This document shows, piece after piece, positions 55,695 through 64,000 of a stretch of DNA of 64,000 bases. The stretch's first letter is position 1. Each line of letters begins with the position of its first letter. The position numbers and the translations under genes were made by a program. The notes beneath the pieces were generated by a model. It saw only the letters and a list, made by a program, of their open reading frames with translations, did no database searches and was not told the DNA's origin. Origin of the DNA: Microbacterium sp. Root180 (GTDB taxonomy: Bacteria > Actinomycetota > Actinomycetes > Actinomycetales > Microbacteriaceae); NCBI RefSeq assembly GCF_001428485.1, contig NZ_LMHS01000003.1, positions 310,001 to 374,000 of the forward strand, read 5' to 3'.

Positions 55695-57483
55695 TCGCCT
55701 GCGCTCTCGTGGCGGCACTTGTGTCGGTACCCGGATCTTGGGTTGCGGCGGCCGAACCGAGCCGGCTCTCCCAGCCCCGCTTGTCGAGCGCGGCCGGCGA
55801 GATCGCTCCCACCTTCGCGTGCGAGATCATGGGATGGAAGGGACTCGACGTCTCCTCGCTGGCGCCGACGAGCTCTTCGTGCAGTTTTTCGCCGTCGCGA
55901 AGCCCGGTGAACACGATGTCTACGCGCTGGCCGCTCATGGCGATCATTCGTCTCGCGACATCGAGGATGCGCACCGGCTCTCCCATGTCGAGGATCAGCA
56001 CCTCACCCGGTCGGCCGATGCCGCCTGCCTGGACCACGAGCTGGCAGGCCTCGGGGATGGTCATGAAGTAGCGGCTCACCTCGGGGTGCGTGATGGTGAT
56101 GGGACCGCCCAGCTCGATGAGGCGCTGGAAGGTCGGGAGCATGGACCCTCGACTGCCGATCACGTTCCCGAATCGAACGGACAGGTACCGCTGGCCAGTC
56201 TCGGTCGCGGCCCACGCGGTGAGCTTCTCGGCGACGCGCTTTGAGTGTCCCAGCACGCTCGTGGGGTTTGCGGCCTTGTCCGTCGAGATATTGACGAACG
56301 TAGTCACGTCGACCGCGCGTGACGCCGCGATCACGTTGAGCGTGCCGATGACATTGGTCTTCCACGCCTCGTCGGGATACTGCTCGAGCATGGGCAGGTG
56401 CTTCAGCGCCGCGGCGTGGAAGACCACCTGCGGTCGGCGCGAGTCGAAGATGCCCCGCAGTGTCGCCTCATCGCGGATGTCGGCGAGAACAACGTCGTTC
56501 GTGTTGAGAAGTCCGTGGCCCGCGACGCCGAGCTGCGCCTGCTGGAGCCCCGTTTCATCCCGATCTAGCATGATGAGTTCGCCCGGCCCGAACTGCGCGA
56601 TCTGGCGGCACAGCTCTGAGCCGATCGAGCCGCCTGCCCCAGTGACGAGGATCCGCTGCCCGGTGATGTATCCCGCGATCGCGGAGATGTCGGTCTCGAC
56701 GGGCTGCCGGCCGATGAGATCCTCGATGCTCACGCTGCGCAGATCGGACAGCCGCGACGCGCCGCTGAGGATGCGGTCGAGCTCCGGGAAGACGAGGGTG
56801 GTCAGGCCCGCAGCCTCGGCTGCGTCGGTCGTCTGGCGCAGCAGCGCGGCGTCCGCGCGGCCGATCGCGACGACGAGGTCGGTCGCCTCCGTCGCCTCCG
56901 CGACCCGCGCCAGGTCCGCGGAGGTTCCGAGGACGGGCACGCCGCTCACCCGGAGGTTGCGCTTGCGCGGGTCGTCATCGACGAACCCGACCGGTGCGAA
57001 GGCCCCCGAGCTGTTCGCCATCGTCCGCACGAGAGCCTGGCCGAGTGATCCCGCGCCGAAGACGATGACCCGGTGCTCGGCGTTGTTCGCGCGTCGGCGA
57101 CTCCGCCGGAAGAACAGAGGCGCGTACCGCAGGAGGAACAAGAACGCGGCCGCCAGGGGCAGCGCGATGAGCACCGTGCTGCGAGGCAACCCGGGGACAG
57201 GCGGATGCGCTGCGACGACGATGGCGAGCACCACAGCCTCGACGACGAGCGTCAGGACGAGGGCGCGGACCTCGTCGAGGGAGCGACTTCCGAACCGCCC
57301 GCGATATACGTGGAACACCCACCCCAGAAGAGCCTGCAGGCCTGCCGCGAAGGCGGCCAAGGCGAGCACCCACAGCCATGCGACGGCGGAGACGTCGAAC
57401 TCATAGCGAAGCAGCACGGCAAGGATCACGGCGAGGAACCAGGCGACGCAGTCCATGATCGCCCGGAAGTCCATGCGGCTCAT
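55687..57483 (-). CDS. PglF-like membrane-bound UDP-GlcNAc 4,6-dehydratase
   Basis: 598 residues. Four N-terminal membrane helices (~10-120), a CoA-binding-like domain (~135-260), then the extended SDR domain with GAGGSIGSEL and STDKAANPTSVLGHSKR (Thr-Asp-Lys triad; no Tyr of the classical YxxxK). This is the hallmark of PglF/CapD proteins. It forms UDP-4-keto-6-deoxy-GlcNAc. The start MSRMDF is chosen because its ATG overlaps the Wzz-like stop (ATGA). Confidence 0.92.
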   Translation of the reverse strand: MSRMDFRAIMDCVAWFLAVILAVLLRYEFDVSAVAWLWVLALAAFAAGLQALLGWVFHVYRGRFGSRSLDEVRALVLTLVVEAVVLAIVVAAHPPVPGLPRSTVLIALPLAAAFLFLLRYAPLFFRRSRRRANNAEHRVIVFGAGSLGQALVRTMANSSGAFAPVGFVDDDPRKRNLRVSGVPVLGTSADLARVAEATEATDLVVAIGRADAALLRQTTDAAEAAGLTTLVFPELDRILSGASRLSDLRSVSIEDLIGRQPVETDISAIAGYITGQRILVTGAGGSIGSELCRQIAQFGPGELIMLDRDETGLQQAQLGVAGHGLLNTNDVVLADIRDEATLRGIFDSRRPQVVFHAAALKHLPMLEQYPDEAWKTNVIGTLNVIAASRAVDVTTFVNISTDKAANPTSVLGHSKRVAEKLTAWAATETGQRYLSVRFGNVIGSRGSMLPTFQRLIELGGPITITHPEVSRYFMTIPEACQLVVQAGGIGRPGEVLILDMGEPVRILDVARRMIAMSGQRVDIVFTGLRDGEKLHEELVGASEETSSPFHPMISHAKVGAISPAALDKRGWESRLGSAAATQDPGTDTSAATRAQAND

Positions 57484-58532
57484 GGGCTGACCTCTGCGCG
57501 TCCGCGTGCAGCCGTGAACACGATCGTGCCGATCACTCGTCCGCCCGCCGCTGTGGCGAGGTCGGTCGTCTCCGACACCGCCGCCTTTCGGGTGCGGCCT
57601 GCTACAGCCACGACGGCGATGTCCTTGTCTGCGAACTGCTCGATCGTCGCCGTCGAGGTTTGCGGGAGACCCTCCACGATCTTCGGCTCGGCGCCGCTCA
57701 GGCGCGCAAGTTTCGCTACGGCGAGCGCCGGGGCAACGTCGTCGACGAGTGTCGCGAGGACGACATCCTGGTTCGCCGGCTGTCGTGCGGCGACCACATC
57801 CAGCATCCTCACCGTCGCGCGCGTGTCGTCTGCACGGTGCCGCCCGGCGCGCACGAAGCCGAGCAGGCGAGCGCCGCTGGCCGCGACGGCGTCCGACGGA
57901 AGCTGAATCCTCGAGGAAAAGGCGATGCGCGCCCACAGCACGACGGTCCCGAGCCCGGTCCCGGCCAGGAATCCGGTGACGAGCGCTTGACCGATCTGGG
58001 GCGTCACGCGCGGCTCCCGAGCGCCTGCCGGCTCGATGATCTCGACGCGCGCGAGGGGGTGGCGCGCCTCGACTGTCTCTGCAAGCGCAGCCGAGACGGC
58101 GTCGGCAATCGACTCGGCTGCGCGCGAGTCTTCATCGGTGACAGCAACGCGGATGACTGCTGATCCCGGTGAGGAGGTGACCTCGACACGACCAGCGAGA
58201 TCGGCAGTCGAGCCATCGATTCCGAGCGTGTCGATGACCGGTTGGAGAACCCGTGCCGTGGTCGTCGTTGCCGCCACCCCGGCCGCCAACTGCGCTGCGG
58301 CGATGGTTCGCGCGGCCTCGTCGATGGCGGCGGCGCCGGGTTCGGCCGCGATCGTCACGAGAGATTCCGCCGCGACCGTCGTAAGGCGCGGCTCGGTGAC
58401 CACGTATGCCAGGGCACCTACCACTCCGACCACGATCGCCAGGATCGGGATGAAGGCGTTGCGACGTACCGCCGCGGCCACACCGCCCACGTCCAATCGA
58501 GGACCACCCAACCCATATCGCTCAGTCGGCAC
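57480..58532 (-). CDS. Wzz-like chain-length protein with a degenerate kinase-like tail
   Basis: 350 residues. Membrane helices at ~28-48 and ~182-204 flank an extracytoplasmic region typical of Wzz/CapA. The cytosolic tail (~210-350) resembles a tyrosine kinase (BY-kinase) fold in pattern (ARLLGFVRAG, IAVVAVAGRTRKAAVSE, GRVIGTIVF) but has no Walker A or B motif. It would set glycan length without phosphorylation. GTG start; TAGAAT (58560-58565) is the likely operon -10 box. Confidence 0.82.
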   Translation of the reverse strand: MPTERYGLGGPRLDVGGVAAAVRRNAFIPILAIVVGVVGALAYVVTEPRLTTVAAESLVTIAAEPGAAAIDEAARTIAAAQLAAGVAATTTTARVLQPVIDTLGIDGSTADLAGRVEVTSSPGSAVIRVAVTDEDSRAAESIADAVSAALAETVEARHPLARVEIIEPAGAREPRVTPQIGQALVTGFLAGTGLGTVVLWARIAFSSRIQLPSDAVAASGARLLGFVRAGRHRADDTRATVRMLDVVAARQPANQDVVLATLVDDVAPALAVAKLARLSGAEPKIVEGLPQTSTATIEQFADKDIAVVAVAGRTRKAAVSETTDLATAAGGRVIGTIVFTAARGRAEVSP

Positions 58533-58559
58533 GCACCGGAGGCGTCCCCTTCTCAGCAG

Positions 58560-58565
58560 ATTCTA
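58560..58565 (-). promoter_or_regulatory. -10 box of the glycan operon
   Basis: TAGAAT on the minus strand, about 28 bases before the GTG at 58532. It is the only good box found ahead of the nine-gene leftward operon. Confidence 0.45.
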
Positions 58566-58636
58566 ACAAGCCGCACCGCGCACCACTGACAATGGCGGGT
58601 ATAGCGCGCCGCGACGTGGACCCGAAGTGAGCGCTC

Positions 58637-59140
58637 TCACTCGCGATGCGGCTCGCTCTGCTCGTCGTCGGGTGCGTGGTCCTCCTCGACCGCGACCATT
58701 CCTGCGGGCGCGGCACCAGCATTGCGGAAGGAGAAGGACTTGTGCAGGGCGTACGTGACGATCACCAGGATCGCCGTCACTATGAGCTGACTCACGAGCT
58801 TCTCCATGGCGCTGTCGAACCCGAGCACCGAGGCCGAGAACCAGCTCATAGCCAGATTGGCGAGGAACGAACCCAGCGTGACCGAGGTGAACTTGACGAA
58901 CTCGCGGAACGGATGCCCAGTTCCGCGGAAGACGAAATGCCGCTGCAGCACGAACGACGTCAGGTTCGAGACGATCCAGCTGAACGTGATGGCGATGGCG
59001 TAGTCGGCAGGGACGCCCCACGCATCGAGGATAAGCAGCGCGATCGCGTAGAGGCCGTACGAGAACGCGGTGTTCAGGCCTCCGAACACGAGGTACCGGA
59101 TCTCGGGGCGTCGGGAGGCCTCCACGAGCAGGTTTCGCAT
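58637..59140 (-). CDS. GtrA-family membrane protein
   Basis: 167 residues with four membrane helices (GGLNTAFSYGLYAIALLIL, IAITFSWIVSNLTSFVLQR) in the GtrA pattern. GtrA proteins are thought to help move polyprenyl-linked sugars across the membrane. It works plausibly with the GT2 proteins at 59289 and 60116, which diverge from it. ATG at 59140 is chosen because TAGGGT lies 7 bases upstream. Confidence 0.85.
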   Translation of the reverse strand: MRNLLVEASRRPEIRYLVFGGLNTAFSYGLYAIALLILDAWGVPADYAIAITFSWIVSNLTSFVLQRHFVFRGTGHPFREFVKFTSVTLGSFLANLAMSWFSASVLGFDSAMEKLVSQLIVTAILVIVTYALHKSFSFRNAGAAPAGMVAVEEDHAPDDEQSEPHRE

Positions 59141-59147
59141 CGCGCCC

Positions 59148-59153
59148 ACCCTA
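59148..59153 (-). promoter_or_regulatory. -10 box of the GtrA gene
   Basis: TAGGGT on the minus strand, 7 bases before the ATG at 59140. Confidence 0.5.
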
Positions 59154-59207
59154 CACTCGGCATCCCCGATCCGCCCGGGCAGCCCAGGTGCGAGCAGGCG
59201 GGTGCGT

Positions 59208-59213
59208 TAGGCT
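59208..59213 (+). promoter_or_regulatory. -10 box of the GT2 operon
   Basis: TAGGCT, 6 bases before a TTG at 59220; predicted start about 59220, giving a ~69-base leader to the GTG at 59289. Confidence 0.45.
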
Positions 59214-59288
59214 CGACCGTTGACGTCCTGCCATCGTTCGCGGACCAGCCGGCCCCACGGTACGACGGCCGCGGAAGGAACTCGAATC

Positions 59289-60119
59289 GTGACCGCCCCC
59301 GCCCTGAGCGTCGTCATCCCGGCCTACAACAACGGTCGCACGCTCGTCGAGACGATCACGTCGGTGCTCGACCAGAACGTGGACGGGCTCGAGGTCATCG
59401 TCGCCGATCACGCGTCCTCCGACGACACCCTCGGAGTCATGCGTCGCTTCGCGGACGATGAGCGGGTCCACCTGCTCGAGACGCCCGCCGGCGGAGGCGC
59501 CGGACGCAACTGGAATCGCGTGACCGAGGCCGCGACCGGCGAGTTCCTCAAACTCGTCTGCGGCGACGACGTGCTCCGCCCCGGCGCTCTCGCACGTCAG
59601 CTCGAGATCCTCCGATCCACCGGCGCCTCCCTGACAGCATGCCGTCGGGATGTAGTCGACGCGAACGGGCGCATCCTGAAGGCGGGGTGGGGACTGCGCG
59701 GGCTGGGCGAGCGGATGCCCGGGCACCAAGCCGTCCGGAGGTCAGTGCGGGCAGGCTCCAACCTGTTCGGCGAGCCGGCGTCGGTGATGATGCGACGCGA
59801 CCGTCTCGCGCAGAGCGGCGGCTGGTTCGACCGGTTCCCCTACTTGATCGACCAGGCGACGTACTCCCGCGTGCTGTTGAGTGGCGACTTCGCACCCGAT
59901 CGCGAGGTCGGCGCGACTTTTCGGATGAGTGTCACGCAGTGGAGCGTCGCGCTGGTGCGCGAACAATCGGACCAGGCGCGCGGATTCCACGCGTGGCTGC
60001 TTGCGGAGCATCCAGAGGTCGTGTCGGCGACCGATGTCCGTATCGGCGACGTGCGGTCGACCGCGATGGCCCGCGCTCGTCGCCTGTCGTATCGTCTGCT
60101 CGAGAGGAGGATGCGATGA
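59289..60119 (+). CDS. GT2 glycosyltransferase
   Basis: 276 residues. GT-A core with SVVIPAYNNGRTL, ADHASSDDT and CGDDVLRPG. The acceptor is unknown. The GTG at 59289 follows GGAAGGA and starts the conserved domain at once; a TTG at 59220, 6 bases after TAGGCT, would add 23 residues and cannot be excluded. It overlaps the next gene by 4 bases. Confidence 0.88.
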   Translation: MTAPALSVVIPAYNNGRTLVETITSVLDQNVDGLEVIVADHASSDDTLGVMRRFADDERVHLLETPAGGGAGRNWNRVTEAATGEFLKLVCGDDVLRPGALARQLEILRSTGASLTACRRDVVDANGRILKAGWGLRGLGERMPGHQAVRRSVRAGSNLFGEPASVMMRRDRLAQSGGWFDRFPYLIDQATYSRVLLSGDFAPDREVGATFRMSVTQWSVALVREQSDQARGFHAWLLAEHPEVVSATDVRIGDVRSTAMARARRLSYRLLERRMR

Positions 60120-61138
60120 CCGTCGACGAGACCTATGCGCACAGGATCAGCATCGTGATTCCGGTCTATCAGGGTGAACGCACGCTCCGCTCTGTGATCG
60201 ACGAGATCCGTCCCCTTACCGCAGGGTTCACCACGGATGCAGGTCACGCGGCGCGAGTCGACGAGGTCGTCCTTGCCTACGACCGCGGACCCGACGATTC
60301 GGCCCGCGTCATCCGCGAGCTCGCCGGAGAGCTGCCCTGGATCAAGCCGGTGTGGCTCAGCCGCAACTACGGCCAGCACGCGGCCACGCTCGCCGGCATG
60401 GCGAGCTCCGGGGGCGAGTGGATCGCGACACTCGACGAGGACGGACAGCACGACCCACGAGAAATCCGGATTCTGCTCGACCAGGCGCTGGCCGAGCGGG
60501 CCGATCTCGTCTATGCCGAGCCCGTCAACCGGGCGCCGCACGGTTTTGTCCGCAACACGGCGTCGAGGGCTTCCAAGCGCACGCTCGAGTCGTTCCTCGG
60601 AGGCGGCCGCGCGTCGCACTTCAACAGCTTCCGCCTCATTCTCGGTGAGATCGGACGGAGCGTCGCCGCGTATGCCGGCACCGGCGTCTACCTCGACGTC
60701 GCACTGTCCTGGGTCGCGAGCCGCGTCGCCACCGCACCGGTCACGCTCCGCCAAGAGGGCGATCGTCCCTCCGGGTACTCGTACCGCCGGCTGTTCGGTC
60801 ATTTCTGGCGGATGGTGCTCACGTCGGGCACGCAGGGCCTGCGGTTGGTCACGGCCGTAGGCGTGGCGTTCTTCATCGGCGGCATCGCGTTCGCCGTCTA
60901 CCTCACGGTCGCGCGCGTGCTGTCCGGCGACATCCCCGAGGGCTGGACGTCGCAGATGGTGCTGACCGCGCTGGGCACGGGCGTGATCCTCGTGTCTCTC
61001 GGAATCATCGCGGAGTACCTGGGGGTCGCCGTGAGCGCCGCCCTCGGCAAACCCGCCTATCTCATCGTCCGCGATCCGGCCAGCGGCCCCCTCGGACACA
61101 CACAAGCGCCTGAGCAGCGGACGATCGATCCAGAATGA
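60116..61138 (+). CDS. GT2 polyprenyl-phosphate sugar transferase (ArnC/GtrB-like)
   Basis: 340 residues. GT-A core with SIVIPVYQGERTL, SRNYGQHAATLAGM and TLDEDGQHDP, then two C-terminal membrane helices (~245-270 and ~280-305). This matches enzymes that make polyprenyl-phosphate sugars (DPM1/ArnC/GtrB). With GtrA close by, it would supply a lipid-linked sugar for use outside. ATGA overlaps on both ends. Confidence 0.88.
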   Translation: MTVDETYAHRISIVIPVYQGERTLRSVIDEIRPLTAGFTTDAGHAARVDEVVLAYDRGPDDSARVIRELAGELPWIKPVWLSRNYGQHAATLAGMASSGGEWIATLDEDGQHDPREIRILLDQALAERADLVYAEPVNRAPHGFVRNTASRASKRTLESFLGGGRASHFNSFRLILGEIGRSVAAYAGTGVYLDVALSWVASRVATAPVTLRQEGDRPSGYSYRRLFGHFWRMVLTSGTQGLRLVTAVGVAFFIGGIAFAVYLTVARVLSGDIPEGWTSQMVLTALGTGVILVSLGIIAEYLGVAVSAALGKPAYLIVRDPASGPLGHTQAPEQRTIDPE

Positions 61139-62058
61139 TCCCGGCGCGGCGGTGGGTCATCGGACGTGGGCTCCTCGGGCGCGCGGTTGAACGGACGCGA
61201 GCCGACGAGGTCTTCTCGGTCCCCGTACCGTGGGACGATCCGGATCGGACTGTCGACGCGTTCCGCCACGCGCTCACCAAATTCGCCGACACGCGCTCCC
61301 TGCTCGAGATCTATTGGTGCGCGGGGCGGGGCGTCACCTCCACACCTCGCGACGTGCTCGCTGTCGAGGCATCCGTGTTCGAGCGCATAGTCGGCGTCGT
61401 GCTCGCGGCGCCATCCGAGACGCGGTCGCGGCTCACCGTCTTCCTCGCGTCGTCCGTCGGCGGTGCGTACGCGGGATCACCCGTGCCGCCCTTCACCGAG
61501 TCGACACCGGTCGCCTCACTGAGCGCGTACGGTGACACCAAGTTGCGTATGGAGGCGACACTCAGACGCGCGACGACGGACGGACAGTGGCGTTCGCTCG
61601 TCGGACGCATCACGAACATCTACGGCGCGGGCCAGGATCTCTCGAAGCCCCAGGGACTCATCTCGGCGCTGGTGAAGGGCCACCTGAGTGGGCAACCCAC
61701 CTCGGTATACGTCCCGCTGGACACGCTCCGCGACTACATCTACGAGGACGACTGCGCCGCCGTCGTCGACGCCGGCGTGCGCCGCGCCGCGGCCGAGCCG
61801 CCGGGAACGACCATCACGAAGCTGATCGGCGCGATGCGCGCCGTGTCGGTCGGGGCGCTGCTGTCCGAGCTCACACGGCTTCGGCGGCATCGTGGCCCGA
61901 TCGTGCTCGGGGGCGGTGACGCCCGCGGACAGGCTCTCGATCTCCGCATCCGCTCCGAGGTGTGGACCGACCTTGACGGGCTCGCCCGCACGACTCTTCC
62001 CGAGGGACTCAGCCGTGTGTATCAGGCTCAGCTTCTCGGGCGGGCGTCGCCGCGATGA
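61135..62058 (+). CDS. NAD-dependent sugar epimerase/dehydratase-like protein
   Basis: 307 residues, SDR fold. N-terminal GRGLLG is a reduced form of GxxGxxG; catalytic region LASSVGGAY and AYGDTKLRME shows Ser, Tyr and Lys; RITNIYGAGQDLSKPQG follows. The substrate is not known; a 4-epimerase or reductase of a nucleotide sugar is likely. It overlaps the convergent membrane protein gene by 50 bases. Confidence 0.82.
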   Translation: MIPARRWVIGRGLLGRAVERTRADEVFSVPVPWDDPDRTVDAFRHALTKFADTRSLLEIYWCAGRGVTSTPRDVLAVEASVFERIVGVVLAAPSETRSRLTVFLASSVGGAYAGSPVPPFTESTPVASLSAYGDTKLRMEATLRRATTDGQWRSLVGRITNIYGAGQDLSKPQGLISALVKGHLSGQPTSVYVPLDTLRDYIYEDDCAAVVDAGVRRAAAEPPGTTITKLIGAMRAVSVGALLSELTRLRRHRGPIVLGGGDARGQALDLRIRSEVWTDLDGLARTTLPEGLSRVYQAQLLGRASPR

Positions 62059-64000
62059 ATTGCTCCTCGTCACCCTCGGCCGGGACCGGGGAACGCCGAC
62101 GTGCGCGCCGCTGGAGGATGACCCAGCCGATCGCCGCCGCCGCTCCGAGCGCGAGCGCCGCCACCATGACCGGGAACCCGGGCGGCCGGAACGCGACCGT
62201 CACGATGTCTCCTGGCTGCGCCTCGGACGTGTCGACGGTCAGCAGCCACCCTCGCGTCGGCGAGGCGTGATCGGCGCCGCTTATCGCATAGCCGGGGTAG
62301 TCGAGTCGCCCGAGCACGACGCGCGAGTCGTTCCCGACCGAGTCCACACGGAAGGTCACCGTCGTGCCGGACGTGTCAAGAACGGTGACCTCCGTGCCCG
62401 ACCCCGTCCAGGCGACGCCTCCGGCGCCCGCCACCTCCTGGGCGCGCTCGAACAGCCACGTGTAATCCCCGTCGGCAACGAGACGCCATCCCTCCGGCGG
62501 CATCGGCTGCTCCGGGAAGGTCGCCTTCATCGCGAGGATCGTGCTGACGCCCATGAGGTCGGCGACCGGGAGCCCAGTCGTGTCGTCGGTGCTCCACAGC
62601 GTGGCGAGCGAATCGGCGCAGGTCGAACCCCGCAGGTCCATGCACAGGTCCCTGGAGAACGTCGAGTACGGCAGCACCGTGTACAGGCTGCTGACTGGCG
62701 TCGGGCTCAGATACCAGAGGTTACCCATCAGACGCTCATCGAAGCTCGCATCCACACCTCCGTAGGCGTAGATGTCTCCTACGACGATCGCGTCGCCGGA
62801 TGCCTCGGCGAGCACGGCTTCCATGCGTTCGACACTGTCCGGCACACCGAACTTCGGCAGCGGCGTGTACGGGAACACGAGCATCTGCGGCACGACCAGC
62901 AGCCCCGACACCGCGACGGCCGCGGCAGCCGTGAGCCCGGTCCGCCGCGCGTCGCCCGGAGCCCGAGGGGACAGGGCCACGAACGCGATCCCCACGATGG
63001 CGAGTGCCTGGACGACCAGGACAACGGCAAGAGAGCGCCATTGCGGCGGGGTGTTGGCGAAGGTGATACCCGTGGTCACCAGGAGGAGGGCGAACGACCA
63101 CCCGACGCGGCGACCTGTGACGAGAGCGGGGAAGGCGTGTGTGGCCATGACCGCGACGAGGACGCATGCGGCGAGGCACACGTACGGCATGAAGCGCACC
63201 GGCCAGCGCAGCGGCCCCACCTGGCTCGGTCCGATGACGAGGACGATCATGAGCGCGAGGAGCACGAACAGCGGGATGCACCGCCGGACGACGCTGCGCG
63301 GCATCGGCAGCAGGAGCGGGAGCAGCGGGAGCAGCCAGGCGACGTACACGAGCGGGGCAGCCGTCTCAGGCCCCCACCACGCGCCGACGGATGCCGTTGC
63401 AGTGGGCGCCGCCGCCGACATGAGGTCGCTCAGATCTGCGTTGAGGAAGCGCGCGTTGGAGATGCCGAGTCCTGCGCGCGCGGTGACGGGCGCGGTGAGC
63501 ACACCGGGCAGATACACCACGATGGTAAGAAGTGCCCCCCACGCGGAAGCCAGCAGGGTGCGCACGATGCGCCCGCGATCGCGGCCGATGATCGCGCGTA
63601 CCAGGCTCTCGACCAGGATGATGACGAGGATCAGAACGCCGAACACGTAGCCGAACGTGACCAGCGCGAAGCTAGCGAGGAGATAAGGGATCGGGGAGCG
63701 GAGGGCCTCGACCGACCGGCGTAGACCCCACCAGACCCAGGGCAGCACCGCCGCGTTGAACAGGCCGGTCGCCCACGACGGGGCATCCATGTACACCGTG
63801 AAACCGCCGAGTGGCACGAGAACCCCGGCGACCGCGGCCCAGGGGGCACTCGCGGTGAAGGACCGGGACAGCAGGTACACGCCACCGGCCATGAGCATGA
63901 GGAAGGCGATCTTCACGATGGTCGTGTGAACGACAGGATTCTCCGCCCAGCGGGCGGTGATCGCGATCAGCCACGTGAGCGGATTGAGCAGGCCCCACTG
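62009..64000 (-). CDS. Large multi-pass membrane protein (partial, YfhO-like)
   Basis: Open to the window's end, at least 663 residues; the true start lies beyond 64000. The GTG at 63916 is internal to an open frame and is probably not the start. About ten membrane helices are visible, a large extracytoplasmic domain (~residues 330-580 of the visible part), one final helix (~595-615) and a polar tail. It resembles YfhO/GT-C type membrane proteins that modify envelope polymers, but I cannot see a catalytic motif. Its stop lies inside the 3' end of the epimerase gene. Confidence 0.75.
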   Translation of the reverse strand, partial: QWGLLNPLTWLIAITARWAENPVVHTTIVKIAFLMLMAGGVYLLSRSFTASAPWAAVAGVLVPLGGFTVYMDAPSWATGLFNAAVLPWVWWGLRRSVEALRSPIPYLLASFALVTFGYVFGVLILVIILVESLVRAIIGRDRGRIVRTLLASAWGALLTIVVYLPGVLTAPVTARAGLGISNARFLNADLSDLMSAAAPTATASVGAWWGPETAAPLVYVAWLLPLLPLLLPMPRSVVRRCIPLFVLLALMIVLVIGPSQVGPLRWPVRFMPYVCLAACVLVAVMATHAFPALVTGRRVGWSFALLLVTTGITFANTPPQWRSLAVVLVVQALAIVGIAFVALSPRAPGDARRTGLTAAAAVAVSGLLVVPQMLVFPYTPLPKFGVPDSVERMEAVLAEASGDAIVVGDIYAYGGVDASFDERLMGNLWYLSPTPVSSLYTVLPYSTFSRDLCMDLRGSTCADSLATLWSTDDTTGLPVADLMGVSTILAMKATFPEQPMPPEGWRLVADGDYTWLFERAQEVAGAGGVAWTGSGTEVTVLDTSGTTVTFRVDSVGNDSRVVLGRLDYPGYAISGADHASPTRGWLLTVDTSEAQPGDIVTVAFRPPGFPVMVAALALGAAAAIGWVILQRRARRRSPVPAEGDEEQFIAATPAREAEPDTHG

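Noticed and set aside
63916..63918. GTG at 63916 as start of the membrane protein
   Set aside because: The frame is open with membrane-protein-like sequence up to the window edge, so the gene is cut rather than starting there.

Overview
The window is high-G+C DNA with dense, often overlapping genes. Its gene content is typical of Actinomycetota: MtrAB-LpqB, a WhiB2-type protein, a PdtaS-type kinase, a long-form HPF, DUF3499 and an Rv3235-type protein. The absence of a mycolate locus and the very frequent GGATGCCG/CGGCATCC word suggest Microbacteriaceae, most likely Microbacterium or a close relative. This assignment is by recognition only; no search was run. I see no rRNA, tRNA, CRISPR array, transposase or phage gene, and no gene-free stretch longer than 300 bases.

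Region 1 (1-14.7 kb) is core housekeeping: pdtaS, a CpaE-like ATPase with a SAF-domain protein, a small HTH protein, an Rv3235-type protein, an alanine-type aminotransferase, secA, a PadR regulator with a likely operator, a DEAD-box RNA helicase, a coiled-coil protein and hpf. Region 2 (14.7-19.6 kb) is comFC-lpqB-mtrB-mtrA, in the order seen in mycobacteria. Region 3 (19.8-29 kb) is a MoxR/DUF58/DUF4129/DUF4350/SpoIIM/RDD membrane cluster resembling M. tuberculosis Rv3689-Rv3695, but interrupted by two convergent aquaporin genes. Region 4 (29.1-37.4 kb) returns to the mycobacterial Rv3248c-Rv3260c theme: sahH, DUF3499, a degenerate metallopeptidase-like protein, a DUF5719 protein, a giant GT2 membrane protein, whiB and manA.

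Region 5 (37.5-64 kb) is a large cell-surface glycan region. It has two overlapping O-antigen-ligase-like genes, a GlfT2/GlfT1-like galactofuranosyltransferase pair, a third ligase-like gene, a DUF4012 protein, a UDP-sugar dehydrogenase and a flippase. A compact leftward operon follows (58.5 to 48.8 kb) encoding a Wzz-like protein, PglF-, PglE-, PglC- and PglD-like proteins, an epimerase, two glycosyltransferases and a Wzy-like polymerase. Together these predict a polyprenyl-linked glycan started with a bacillosamine-type sugar (UDP-N,N'-diacetylbacillosamine). GtrA, two GT2 proteins, an epimerase and a large membrane protein cut by the window edge complete it.

Three non-coding patterns run through the window. 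Many genes have a TAnnnT box exactly 6-7 bases before the start codon, indicating leaderless transcripts. Three promoter regions share GTTATCCAC, two of them perfect DnaA boxes. Several intergenic regions hold long palindromes.
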